60,453 nucleotides of DNA. Origin: Caloramator sp. Lineage in GTDB: Bacteria > Bacillota > Clostridia > Clostridiales > Caloramatoraceae. Made by a program: the position numbers and the translations under genes. The notes under the pieces were generated by a model. That model was given only the letters and a program-made list of their open reading frames with translations, was not told the origin of the DNA and did no database searches. Position 1 is the stretch's first letter. Each line of letters begins with the position of its first letter. Shown piece after piece: positions 35,238 through 42,367 of the stretch. The stretch lies in contig JAOAAJ010000115.1 in assembly GCA_026418935.1 (NCBI GenBank), positions 1 through 60,453 of the forward strand, given 5' to 3'.

Positions 35238-35851
35238 TATCTTCTAAAAACACCTATTACCTTACCAATAATAGCACAATCTTTTACTATTATTGGATCC
35301 ATATGTGAATTTTCAGGTTGTAATCTAATTTGCCCATCTTCTTTATAAAATCTTTTAACAGTAGCAGAATCATCAATTAAAGCAACTACAATATCTCCGT
35401 TTTTTGCAACTGGCTGTTTTTCAACTATTACATAGTCTCCATCTAATATACCTGCATTAATCATGCTTTCCCCTTCAATTCTTAACAAAAAAACATCAGT
35501 ATTTTTATTAAAGTAATTAAGTGGTAGTGGAAAATAATCTTGTATTTCTTCAAAAGCTAATATAGGATTGCCTGCAGACACACTTCCTACTATTGGCGCT
35601 TTTATTATATCACTATTATCTTCAAATATATTTTCATTTAATATTTCTATAGCTCTTGGCTTTGTAGGATCACGTCTAATAAGTCCCTTTTTTTCTAACT
35701 TTTCAAGATGAGCATGTACAGTAGAAGTGGATTTTAATCCAACAGCCAAACCAATTTCTCTAACTGATGGGGGATAACCTCTTGTTGAAATTTCTTGCCT
35801 TATAAATTCTAAAATCTTCTGTTGTTTATCGCTTAATCCGTTTATTATCAT
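35231..35851 (-). CDS. lexA: SOS repressor LexA
   Basis: A 206-residue LexA. N-terminal winged HTH ([36 protein letters not shown]), the Ala93-Gly94 self-cleavage bond (VSAGNPIL), catalytic Ser129 (GESMINAG) and Lys166 (ATVKRFYK). RecA filaments trigger its autocleavage. AAGGGGTG precedes the ATG. Its promoter carries a LexA box at the -35, so it is autoregulated, and it is divergent from the YneA-like gene. Confidence 0.97.
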   Translation of the reverse strand: MIINGLSDKQQKILEFIRQEISTRGYPPSVREIGLAVGLKSTSTVHAHLEKLEKKGLIRRDPTKPRAIEILNENIFEDNSDIIKAPIVGSVSAGNPILAFEEIQDYFPLPLNYFNKNTDVFLLRIEGESMINAGILDGDYVIVEKQPVAKNGDIVVALIDDSATVKRFYKEDGQIRLQPENSHMDPIIVKDCAIIGKVIGVFRRYR

Positions 35852-35884
35852 TTACTACACCCCTTAATTTTTGTCTTTGTATTA

Positions 35885-35913
35885 ATTATATCATTTAATT
35901 TAAAAAGTTTCAA
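35885..35913 (-). promoter_or_regulatory. Sigma-A promoter of lexA
   Basis: On the minus strand TTGAAA (35913-35908), a 17-base spacer and TATAAT (35890-35885). A LexA box (35911-35924) overlaps the -35 hexamer. Confidence 0.85.
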
Positions 35914-35924
35914 ACTGATGTTCG
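35911..35924. promoter_or_regulatory. LexA box 1 (lexA side)
   Basis: CAAACTGATGTTCG, read on the minus strand as CGAACATCAGTTTG, fits the Firmicute LexA (DinR) box CGAAC-N4-GTTYG. It covers the end of the lexA -35. Confidence 0.8.
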
Positions 35925-35930
35925 ATAAAC

Positions 35931-35960
35931 TTGACAACGAACATATGTTTGTATTAAAAT
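35931..35960 (+). promoter_or_regulatory. Sigma-A promoter of the YneA-like gene
   Basis: TTGACA (35931-35936), an 18-base spacer and TAAAAT (35955-35960). LexA box 2 fills the spacer and box 3 covers the expected start site. Confidence 0.85.
35938..35951. promoter_or_regulatory. LexA box 2
   Basis: CGAACATATGTTTG is one base from the B. subtilis consensus CGAACATATGTTCG and lies between the -35 and -10 of the YneA-like gene. Confidence 0.92.
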
Positions 35961-35966
35961 TATCAT

Positions 35967-35980
35967 AGAACATATGTTTG
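35967..35980. promoter_or_regulatory. LexA box 3
   Basis: AGAACATATGTTTG, with its centre 29 bases from box 2, lies at the predicted transcription start of the YneA-like gene. Confidence 0.88.
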
Positions 35981-35993
35981 GAGGGTGAAAAAG

Positions 35994-36281
35994 ATGAAAA
36001 AATATTTTAAAGGGTTAATTTCTTTATTATTATTCTTTTTAATAATTTCATTTTATATTTCAAAAGTTTCAAGTTATTATAAAAATAATATAAAAAATAA
36101 AACAATTACATACAAAGAAGTTGTAGTAAAAAAAGGCGATACAATATGGAATATTTCTATTAAATACACACCTAAAGATAAAGATGTAAGAAAAACAGTT
36201 TATGAAATAAGAAAAATCAATAATTTAAATGATTGCATTATTTTCCCTGGCCAAACTTTAAAAGTACCTATTGACAAATAA
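35994..36281 (+). CDS. yneA: YneA-like SOS cell-division inhibitor (membrane-anchored LysM protein)
   Basis: A 95-residue protein with a basic N-terminus, one transmembrane helix (about residues 8-26) and a C-terminal LysM domain (VVKKGDTIWNISIKY ... NNLNDCIIFPGQTLKVP). B. subtilis YneA has the same layout, is divergent from lexA and halts division during SOS. GGAGGGTG places the start at ATG 35994; GTG 35985 lies within that site. Two LexA boxes overlap its promoter. Function is inferred from position and architecture. Confidence 0.85.
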   Translation: MKKYFKGLISLLLFFLIISFYISKVSSYYKNNIKNKTITYKEVVVKKGDTIWNISIKYTPKDKDVRKTVYEIRKINNLNDCIIFPGQTLKVPIDK

Positions 36282-36292
36282 GTACTTTTAAA
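36257..36292 (+). repeat. 11-bp inverted repeat at the end of the YneA-like gene
   Basis: TTTAAAAGTAC (36257-36267) and GTACTTTTAAA (36282-36292) can pair around a 14-base loop spanning the stop codon. There is no proper T-run, so it may only weakly terminate or may stabilise the transcript. Confidence 0.5.
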
Positions 36293-36341
36293 TAAAAATA
36301 TAAAAGTAGATTTTATATTTTAAAAAAGGAGTTATGAAAAA

Positions 36342-36605
36342 ATGACTAAAAAATGCATTATTGATAACAATAAAGAATGTACAAATTGTAATGAATGCAA
36401 TGTATGCGACTTAAACCCAAACAAAATATGCAATAATTGTATGGAATGTCTTAATATAAACGATTATGATTATAAAGAAATACATATTGATGGTATAATA
36501 GATGAAGAAGATTATGAAGACTACATATATGACGAGGAAACATTAAACCAAGAAGATGATAACATTCTTTTTAAAGATAGTATATATATAGACGAAATAG
36601 AATAG
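36342..36605 (+). CDS. Cys-rich acidic small protein (putative zinc/metal-binding)
   Basis: An 87-residue protein. The N-terminal ~37 residues contain repeated CxxC pairs (ECTNCNECNVCDLNPNKICNN, then CMEC), giving eight cysteines likely to bind zinc or an Fe-S cluster. The C-terminal half is strongly acidic (EEDYEDYIYDEETLNQEDD). No known function. AAAAGGAG lies at good distance from the ATG. It follows the YneA-like gene without a strong terminator between them, so it may share the LexA-controlled transcript. Confidence 0.75.
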   Translation: MTKKCIIDNNKECTNCNECNVCDLNPNKICNNCMECLNINDYDYKEIHIDGIIDEEDYEDYIYDEETLNQEDDNILFKDSIYIDEIE

Positions 36606-36639
36606 AAAGGAAGAGTAGAATTTACTCTTCCTTTTTTTC
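36603..36639. terminator. Bidirectional terminator between Cys-rich gene and recombinase gene
   Basis: AAAGGAAGAGTA and TACTCTTCCTTT form a perfect stem with T/A runs on both sides. The recombinase stop codon and last codons (minus strand) lie within it. Confidence 0.88.
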
Positions 36640-37611
36640 TATAGTTATACTTGATAGTGGATTTGCATTAACAGCCCTTCTTAACTTTTCATCATCTATA
36701 TGTGTATATATTTGTGTTGTAGAAACACTTTCATGCCCCAATATTTGCTGCAATGCTCTTATATCAACATTACCATACTTATACATCAATGTCGCAGCAG
36801 TATGCCTTAACTTATGTGGAGTATATTTTTCATCACCCAATCCAGCCTTTTCAATATATTTTTTAACAAGAATCTCTACAGTTCTTTTATTTATTCTGGT
36901 TTTTCTTTCACTTAAAAACAAAGCCTTTTCGTCTTTAGCATCTTTAGGTCTTACTGCTAAATATCCATTTATTGCTTCAATACAAGCTTTATTTAAGTAA
37001 ACCGTTCTTTCTTTATTACCTTTACCAATAACAGTTAAAATATCTCCTTTTATTTTATCAATATCAATTCCAACCAACTCAGATAATCTTAGCCCACAAT
37101 TTAAAAAAAGCATTATCATCGCATAATCTCTTTCTTTATGTTTACCATCAATAACATTTATCAACTTTTTACTTTGTTCTAAAGTTAAATAAACAGGATG
37201 TCTTTTTGATATCTTTGGGCTTTCAAGTTCCTTTGCAGGATTTTCACTTATTAACTTAACTTTTGTTTCAAGATAATTAAAAAAAGCCCTTATTGCAGCA
37301 GTTTTCCTTGCTCTGGCATAGCTGCTATTTTGACGTTCTAAAGTTATATAATTAATAAAAGAGTAGATATCATACAAAGTGATATTTCTTATAAATTCGA
37401 TGTTTATATCATTTATTTTTACCTCATCAACTGTAATATCAACATCATTTGTAATGTTTTTTATGTATTTTATATATTTCAAAAACAATTTTAAATCAAC
37501 TTTATATCCCATAACAGTATTATAAGATTTTGCCTTTACGTTAATCAAATACGCAAGAAAATCATTCAATATAATAGGACATTCTTTATCAAATATAGAA
37601 GATAAATTCAT
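36622..37611 (-). CDS. Tyrosine recombinase, XerC/XerD type
   Basis: A 329-residue tyrosine recombinase with an N-terminal SAM-like core-binding domain (about 15-125) and a catalytic domain. Active residues are visible: Arg in LNCGLRLSELVG, Lys in IGKGNKERTVYL, HKLRHTAATLM, and LGHESVSTTQIYTHI with the nucleophilic Tyr. It resembles chromosomal Xer proteins more than phage integrases. AGAGGGGGG sets the ATG at 37611. A perfect 17-bp-arm palindrome lies 25 bases upstream. No phage or integron genes adjoin it. Confidence 0.9.
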   Translation of the reverse strand: MNLSSIFDKECPIILNDFLAYLINVKAKSYNTVMGYKVDLKLFLKYIKYIKNITNDVDITVDEVKINDINIEFIRNITLYDIYSFINYITLERQNSSYARARKTAAIRAFFNYLETKVKLISENPAKELESPKISKRHPVYLTLEQSKKLINVIDGKHKERDYAMIMLFLNCGLRLSELVGIDIDKIKGDILTVIGKGNKERTVYLNKACIEAINGYLAVRPKDAKDEKALFLSERKTRINKRTVEILVKKYIEKAGLGDEKYTPHKLRHTAATLMYKYGNVDIRALQQILGHESVSTTQIYTHIDDEKLRRAVNANPLSSITIEKKEE

Positions 37612-37635
37612 TTCAACCCCCCTCTTAAACAATAT

Positions 37636-37673
37636 TACTAATTTCGCTAAATTGATATTTAGCGAAATTAGTA
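37636..37673. repeat. 38-bp palindrome upstream of the recombinase gene
   Basis: TACTAATTTCGCTAAAT (37636-37652) and its exact reverse complement (37657-37673) flank a 4-base centre (TGAT). There is no T-run, so it is not a standard terminator. The core can also be read as two 11-bp arms (ATTTCGCTAAA / TTTAGCGAAAT) around a 6-bp spacer, the spacing of a dif site. It may be a recombinase binding site, an operator, or an mRNA hairpin. Confidence 0.85.
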
Positions 37674-37709
37674 TATGTAAATCCTAAATAAAAACGTTTT
37701 TAAAATATA

Positions 37710-37811
37710 TTATTTCTTAAACTTGTTCTTTTTCCCTAATGTTAAGATAAATTCTTTTTGAACCCAAATATAAAGCAAAATAAATAATACAAATAATATT
37801 ATTCTTAACAT
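37710..37811 (-). CDS. Hidden 33-residue membrane peptide downstream of proC
   Basis: ATG 37811 follows AAGGTGATGTT, whose TGA is the proC stop, so translation could be coupled. The product is hydrophobic over residues 1-16 (LRIILFVLFILLYIWV) and ends with a basic tail (LGKKNKFKK), the pattern of a single-pass small membrane protein. I do not recognise it. Its short length makes a chance ORF possible, but the ribosome binding site and topology support it. Confidence 0.5.
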   Translation of the reverse strand: MLRIILFVLFILLYIWVQKEFILTLGKKNKFKK

Positions 37812-37815
37812 AACA

Positions 37816-38604
37816 TCACCTTAAATTATTATTTTTGTTATATGTATTAATAACAGCCTCGATTACCGATGATTTAAAAGCTTTATTTTCCAACGTCCTT
37901 ACACCTTCAATAGTTGTACCTCCCGGAGAGCAAATCATATATTTTAAGACACAGGTATTAATATCATCGTTTTGAAGCATTTTAACAGTTCCATTAATAG
38001 TATCACAAACTACATTCAGTGCTTCCTTATAAGGAATTCCAATATAAACCCCTGCATCAATTAAAGCTTCAATAAATTCTGCTATAAAAGCTGGACCACT
38101 ACCACTTATTGCAGAATATTTATTTATATCTTTTTCATCTACCTCTATAACTTTACCAACCGAACTTAGAATATCTATGACTTGCTTTCGTTCCGAATCA
38201 CATAAATTTAAAAACGTTGCTGCAGTAACACCTTCATTAACAAGTGCTGCAACATTTGGCATAATTCTTGCAATTTTGTAATATCCAGTATTTTTGTTTA
38301 TTTCATCTATCGTTACACCTGCTGCCATCGAAATTAAAATCTTATCATCTGAATAATTATCTTTTACAACACTATAAATATCTTTATAGACATTTGGTTT
38401 AACAGCTAAAAATATATATTTAGAATTTCTAAATAATTCATTATAACTTTTACATATATTAACATTAAAAGTGTTATATGCATTTTGAAGTTTTAAATCG
38501 TCTACATCGTAGATATAAATTAAATTATTAATGCTATTATTTTTATTAATCAACCCCTTAGTTATAGCAGTTGCCATATTACCAAAACCTATAAAACCTA
38601 TCAC
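37816..38604 (-). CDS. proC: Pyrroline-5-carboxylate reductase ProC
   Basis: A 262-residue NAD(P)-binding enzyme: N-terminal GFGNMATAITKGL, AVKPNVY, ISMAAGVTIDEI, and the C-terminal signature SGSGPAFIAEFIEALIDAGV with SPGGTTIEGV. It performs the last step of proline synthesis. The start is GTG 38604 behind GGAGGTGGAGAT. It is alone apart from the small downstream ORF; proA/proB are not nearby. Confidence 0.94.
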   Translation of the reverse strand: MIGFIGFGNMATAITKGLINKNNSINNLIYIYDVDDLKLQNAYNTFNVNICKSYNELFRNSKYIFLAVKPNVYKDIYSVVKDNYSDDKILISMAAGVTIDEINKNTGYYKIARIMPNVAALVNEGVTAATFLNLCDSERKQVIDILSSVGKVIEVDEKDINKYSAISGSGPAFIAEFIEALIDAGVYIGIPYKEALNVVCDTINGTVKMLQNDDINTCVLKYMICSPGGTTIEGVRTLENKAFKSSVIEAVINTYNKNNNLR

Positions 38605-38676
38605 ATCTCCACCTCCATAAACATAAACTTTCTTATTTAATTATAATCAAAACAAATACAAAATAAAAGGAATAAA

Positions 38677-38702
38677 ATAAGCGACTTTAAAAGCCGCTTA
38701 TA
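38677..38702 (-). terminator. Terminator of purB
   Basis: ATAAGCG...CGCTTAT with a partially paired interior (ACTTTAAAAGC) forms a hairpin that on the minus strand is followed by TTATTTTATT. The purB stop overlaps it. Confidence 0.65.
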
Positions 38703-40137
38703 CAGTTATTTCTGCCTCAATTTTCTCTATATCTTTATATTTCTTTATTATCGGTTCAACTACTTCATCAATAAATTCTTCTACCTGTTCTTTAGAACGT
38801 CCAATATAGTTATCTTCATTCATTATATCTTTTAAAGTATCCTTATCTAAATTAAAAGCTGGATCATTTATAATTCTTTCTAACAAATCATTCTCTCCAC
38901 CATATACCTTTATATTTTTGGAAGCCTCCATAGAATGAACTCTTATCCTTTCATGCAATTCTTGCCTATCGCCACCTTTTTTAACGCATTCCATTAAAAT
39001 ATTTTCTGTTGCCATAAAAGGTAATTCTTCTCTTACTCTTCTTAATATAATCTTTTCATTAACAACTAAATTTGAAGTAATATTTATATATAAATTCAAT
39101 ATACCATCTACTGCTAAAAAGGATTCTGCTAATACCAATCTCCTATTTGCTGAATCATCTAAAGTTCTTTCAAACCATTGTGTAGACGCTGTTATATCTG
39201 CATTAGCAGAATTTACAATGACATATCTCGCTAGTGCTGATATTCTTTCTGATCTCATTGGATTTCTTTTATAAGGCATTGCAGAAGATCCAATTTGATT
39301 TTTTTCAAATGGTTCTTCTATCTCTTTAAAACTTTGTAGTATGCGTATATCATTACTGAATTTATAAGCACTTTGTGCAATACTTGATAATACATTTAAA
39401 ACAAAAACATCCTGTTTTCTTGGATATGTTTGCCCTGTTACCTTGAAATATTTATTATCAAAACCTAATTTTCTACAGACAATCTCATCAAGTTTCTTTA
39501 CTTTTTCATGATCTCCATTGAATAATTTTAAAAAACTTGCCTGTGTTCCTGTAGTACCTTTAACCCCTAAAAGCTTAAGATTTTCTATACAATACTCTAT
39601 TTGTTCTAAGTCCATAACCAATTCCTGCAACCATAAACAAGCTCTTTTACCCACCGTCGAAAGCTGTGCAGGTTGTAAATGAGTATATGATAATGTAGGT
39701 AATGCTTTATATTTTAATGCAAAATCTCTTAAATTTTTGATACACATTACTATCTTTTCCCTAATAAGTTCCAATGATTCTTTCATAATAAGAACATCGG
39801 TATTATCTCCAACATAACAACTTGTTGCACCTAAATGGATTATTGGCTTTGCCTTTGGGCATTGTTCTCCATACGCAAATACATGAGACATAACATCATG
39901 TCTGGTTTCTTTTTCCCTCTGTTCAGCCACTTCATAATTTATATTATCAACATTTTCTTTTAATTCATCTATCTGTTCTTGTGCAATTGAAAGTCCTAAC
40001 TCTTTTTCAGCCTCGGCTAATACAACCCATAGTTTTCTCCAAGTTTTAAATTTCTTTTCATCAGAAAACAAATATGACATTTCTTTGCTTGCATATCTTT
40101 TAGTCAATGGACTTATATATAATTGCCTATCATCCAT
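38698..40137 (-). CDS. purB: Adenylosuccinate lyase
   Basis: A 479-residue fumarase/aspartase-superfamily enzyme, with the signature GSSAMPYKRNPMRSE, early REKETRHDVMSHVFAY and HLGATSCYVGDN. It cleaves adenylosuccinate and SAICAR in purine synthesis. GGAGGCGAAAGAT precedes the ATG. It stands alone between an extended -10 promoter and its own terminator, apart from other pur genes. Confidence 0.96.
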   Translation of the reverse strand: MDDRQLYISPLTKRYASKEMSYLFSDEKKFKTWRKLWVVLAEAEKELGLSIAQEQIDELKENVDNINYEVAEQREKETRHDVMSHVFAYGEQCPKAKPIIHLGATSCYVGDNTDVLIMKESLELIREKIVMCIKNLRDFALKYKALPTLSYTHLQPAQLSTVGKRACLWLQELVMDLEQIEYCIENLKLLGVKGTTGTQASFLKLFNGDHEKVKKLDEIVCRKLGFDNKYFKVTGQTYPRKQDVFVLNVLSSIAQSAYKFSNDIRILQSFKEIEEPFEKNQIGSSAMPYKRNPMRSERISALARYVIVNSANADITASTQWFERTLDDSANRRLVLAESFLAVDGILNLYINITSNLVVNEKIILRRVREELPFMATENILMECVKKGGDRQELHERIRVHSMEASKNIKVYGGENDLLERIINDPAFNLDKDTLKDIMNEDNYIGRSKEQVEEFIDEVVEPIIKKYKDIEKIEAEITV

Positions 40138-40194
40138 ATCTTTCGCCTCCTAACGAATATTTTATTATGTATATCTTTTTTATTTCGCATTTAT

Positions 40195-40203
40195 ATTATA
40201 ACA
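40195..40203 (-). promoter_or_regulatory. Extended -10 promoter of purB
   Basis: On the minus strand TGTTATAAT (TGn plus TATAAT, -10 at 40200-40195) lies about 58 bases before the ATG. No -35 consensus is visible, as is usual for extended -10 promoters. Confidence 0.6.
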
Positions 40204-40213
40204 TAAAAATATA

Positions 40214-40241
40214 AAAAGTAGGAGTATTTCTCCTACTTTAT
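40214..40241 (-). terminator. Terminator of the aspartate aminotransferase gene
   Basis: AAAGTAGGAG and a matching CTCCTACTTT pair around a short loop; on the minus strand the stem is followed by TTTTTATATTTTTT. Confidence 0.85.
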
Positions 40242-41426
40242 TTTTTGTACAAAACTATCGATTCTATCCAATCCTTCTTTTATTTGTTCTAATGAAGTTG
40301 CAAATGATAATCTAATATAATTATCATCCCCAAAAGCATCACCAGGAATAACCGCAACCTTTTCTTCTTCCAACAATACATTTGCAAAATCCAACGATGT
40401 TAATATTTTATTGTCATTAAATACCTTTCCCTTTATATTAGAAATATTTATCATAACATAAAAAGCACCTACTGGCTTAACACATGATAGTCCTGATATT
40501 TTATTAATTCTATCAACCATAAAATTTCTTCTTATTTCAAATTCTTTTCTCATTATTTCAATTTCTTCTTGGTTTCCCCTTAAAGCCTCAACACTTGCAT
40601 ATTGTGCTATTGTATTTGGATTTGAAGTAGCATGACTTTGTATATTAGCCATCAATGCAGCAATCTCTCTATTTGAAGCAGTGTAACCTATTCTCCAACC
40701 TGTCATTGCATATGCCTTTGACATCCCATTTATAACAATTGTTCTCTGTTTAATATCTTCATTCAAAGATGCTATACTTATATGTTTATATCCATCATAA
40801 ATTAATTTTTCATAAATTTCATCAGATATAACTATCAAATCATTTTCAACTGCAATCTCAGCAATTTTGAATAGTTCATCTTCTGTATAAACTGTTCCTG
40901 TAGGATTACTTGGGCTATTTATTATAATCGCTTTAGTTTTAGTTGTTATTTTATTTCTTAATTCATCAATATCAATTTTAAATTGATTTTTTTCGTCTGT
41001 ATGTATAAAAACAGGTACCGCATCAACCAATTTAACAAGCTCAGGATAACTTACCCAATAAGGTATTGGGATGATAACCTCATCGCCTGGATTACATATA
41101 GCCATAAGTGCATTATATATCGAATGCTTTGCTCCATTTGAAATTACTATTTCAGCTGGAGTATACTCTAATCCATTTTCGTTTCTCAATTTATCGCATA
41201 TAGCTTCTTTTAATTCCATTATACCTGAAGCAGGAGTATATCTTGTTAATCCTTTGTTAATTGCATCAATTGCTGCATCTTTAATATATTGTGGTGTATC
41301 AAAATCTGGTTCACCTGCACCAAAACTAATTACATTTATTCCTTCACTCTTCATCTTTTTTGCCTTAGCTGTTATTGCCAAGGTAGTAGATGGTGCAATT
41401 TGTTTTGCTTTTTTTGATAACTCCAT
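40233..41426 (-). CDS. Aspartate aminotransferase-like, class I
   Basis: A 397-residue fold-type I aminotransferase of the AspB/AspC (subgroup 1b) kind: SFGAGEPDFDTPQYI, INSPSNPTGTVYTEDEL, PLP lysine in GMSKAYAMTGWRIGY, and IRLSFATS with the carboxylate-binding Arg. It links aspartate/oxaloacetate and glutamate pools. ATG 41426 follows GGGAGGGAT. It sits 16 bases after a PadR regulator gene and is likely cotranscribed with it. A second aminotransferase (25125-26315) is present in the window. Confidence 0.9.
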   Translation of the reverse strand: MELSKKAKQIAPSTTLAITAKAKKMKSEGINVISFGAGEPDFDTPQYIKDAAIDAINKGLTRYTPASGIMELKEAICDKLRNENGLEYTPAEIVISNGAKHSIYNALMAICNPGDEVIIPIPYWVSYPELVKLVDAVPVFIHTDEKNQFKIDIDELRNKITTKTKAIIINSPSNPTGTVYTEDELFKIAEIAVENDLIVISDEIYEKLIYDGYKHISIASLNEDIKQRTIVINGMSKAYAMTGWRIGYTASNREIAALMANIQSHATSNPNTIAQYASVEALRGNQEEIEIMRKEFEIRRNFMVDRINKISGLSCVKPVGAFYVMINISNIKGKVFNDNKILTSLDFANVLLEEEKVAVIPGDAFGDDNYIRLSFATSLEQIKEGLDRIDSFVQKIK

Positions 41427-41442
41427 AATATCCCTCCCATAA

Positions 41443-41814
41443 TTATTCATATATAGTCTTTAATGTATACTTTAAAATATACATTGACTCTTCAATTAGT
41501 GGTTTATTTATATTCTTTATTATTTCATAGTGTTTTCTTCCATTATCGGTTATTCTATATATTCTTTTTGTTTTTTTATCCGGTTCTTCCCACCATCCCT
41601 CAATCAGTAAGTTTTCTTCCATATCCCTTAGCAATGGATATATCATTCCTGGACTTGGTTTCCATATATAATTTAAACTATTTTCAATCAAATCAATCAA
41701 TTCATTACCATAGCAATTTTTATTATTTAAAAAATGTAAAATAAATAATTTAACTATAGTAGTAGTATTAAACTTACTTGGTAATTGCCTATTTCTTGTT
41801 TGGCCATTAGACAT
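41443..41814 (-). CDS. PadR family transcriptional regulator
   Basis: A 123-residue PadR-type winged helix protein: VKLFILHFLNNKNCYGNELI, SPGMIYPLLRDMEENLLIEG and KRIYRITDNGRKHYEI, with a short helical C-terminus for dimerisation. AGAGGTGGAACTA places the ATG at 41814. It lies directly upstream of the aspartate aminotransferase gene. PadR proteins usually respond to small molecules; the target here may be its own operon, which is inference. Confidence 0.88.
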   Translation of the reverse strand: MSNGQTRNRQLPSKFNTTTIVKLFILHFLNNKNCYGNELIDLIENSLNYIWKPSPGMIYPLLRDMEENLLIEGWWEEPDKKTKRIYRITDNGRKHYEIIKNINKPLIEESMYILKYTLKTIYE

Positions 41815-41929
41815 TAGTTCCACCTCTTTATATACACATTTATTACTACCTATATATTAAATATAACATTAAAATCTCAAGCTGTCTATAAATTTTGCAA
41901 TTTTTCATTCATTTTTTATACAAAAATAA

Positions 41930-41959
41930 AAATGGAGAGTCAAACTCTCCATTTAAAAA
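41930..41959. terminator. Terminator of spoVS (bidirectional)
   Basis: AAATGGAGAGT (41930-41940) pairs with ACTCTCCATTT (41944-41954) around CAA; the minus-strand side is followed by a T-rich run. Confidence 0.88.
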
Positions 41960-41962
41960 ATA

Positions 41963-42223
41963 TTATCTTGGCTGAATTATAAATTTTATTGCTGTTCTTT
42001 CTTCTCCATCAATATTTACATCAGTAAATGCAGGTATGCATATTAAATCAATACCACTTGGTGCAACAAATCCTCTTGCAATTGCAACTGCCTTTATAGC
42101 TTGATTGATTGCACCTGCACCAATTGCCTGCATTTCAGCAATTCCCTTCTCCCTAACAACACCTGCTAAAGCACCTGCTACAGAATTTGGATTTGACTTT
42201 GCTGAAACCTTTAATACTTCCAT
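41963..42223 (-). CDS. spoVS: Stage V sporulation protein S
   Basis: An 86-residue protein almost identical in pattern to SpoVS: MEVLKVSAKSNPNSVAGALA, GIAEMQAIGAGAINQAIKA and the final ERTAIKFIIQPR. SpoVS is a small Alba-like protein required for proper spore coat and core development. AAGGAGGT precedes the ATG. A sigma-H-type promoter lies upstream and a terminator on each side makes it monocistronic. The same rny-spoVS order occurs in Bacillus. Confidence 0.98.
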   Translation of the reverse strand: MEVLKVSAKSNPNSVAGALAGVVREKGIAEMQAIGAGAINQAIKAVAIARGFVAPSGIDLICIPAFTDVNIDGEERTAIKFIIQPR

Positions 42224-42266
42224 TTTTGTACCTCCTTAATGTTGCATATTATTTTTCTAATATTCT

Positions 42267-42295
42267 ATATTCTACACTAATTTAAAAATTCCTTC
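42267..42295 (-). promoter_or_regulatory. Sigma-H-type promoter of spoVS
   Basis: On the minus strand GAAGGAATT (42295-42287), an 11-base spacer and GTAGAATAT (42275-42267) fit the consensus RnAGGAwWW-N11-12-RnnGAATww at every position. spoVS is a sigma-H gene in B. subtilis, supporting the assignment. Confidence 0.82.
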
Positions 42296-42332
42296 TTAAA
42301 TTTACAAATTATTTTACTATTTACAAATAAAA

Positions 42333-42367
42333 AATAATAAGGACAGTTAAAAACTATCCTTATTATT
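42333..42367 (-). terminator. Terminator of rny
   Basis: AATAATAAGGACAGTT and AACTATCCTTATTATT form a 16-bp stem with one mismatch and a 3-base loop, followed on the minus strand by TTTTATTTG. The rny stop lies in the stem. Confidence 0.85.

Noticed and set aside
36622-37673. Recombinase as part of an integron, prophage or integrative element
   Set aside because: Neighbours are housekeeping genes (lexA region, proC, purB); no phage genes, cassettes or tRNA attachment site nearby.
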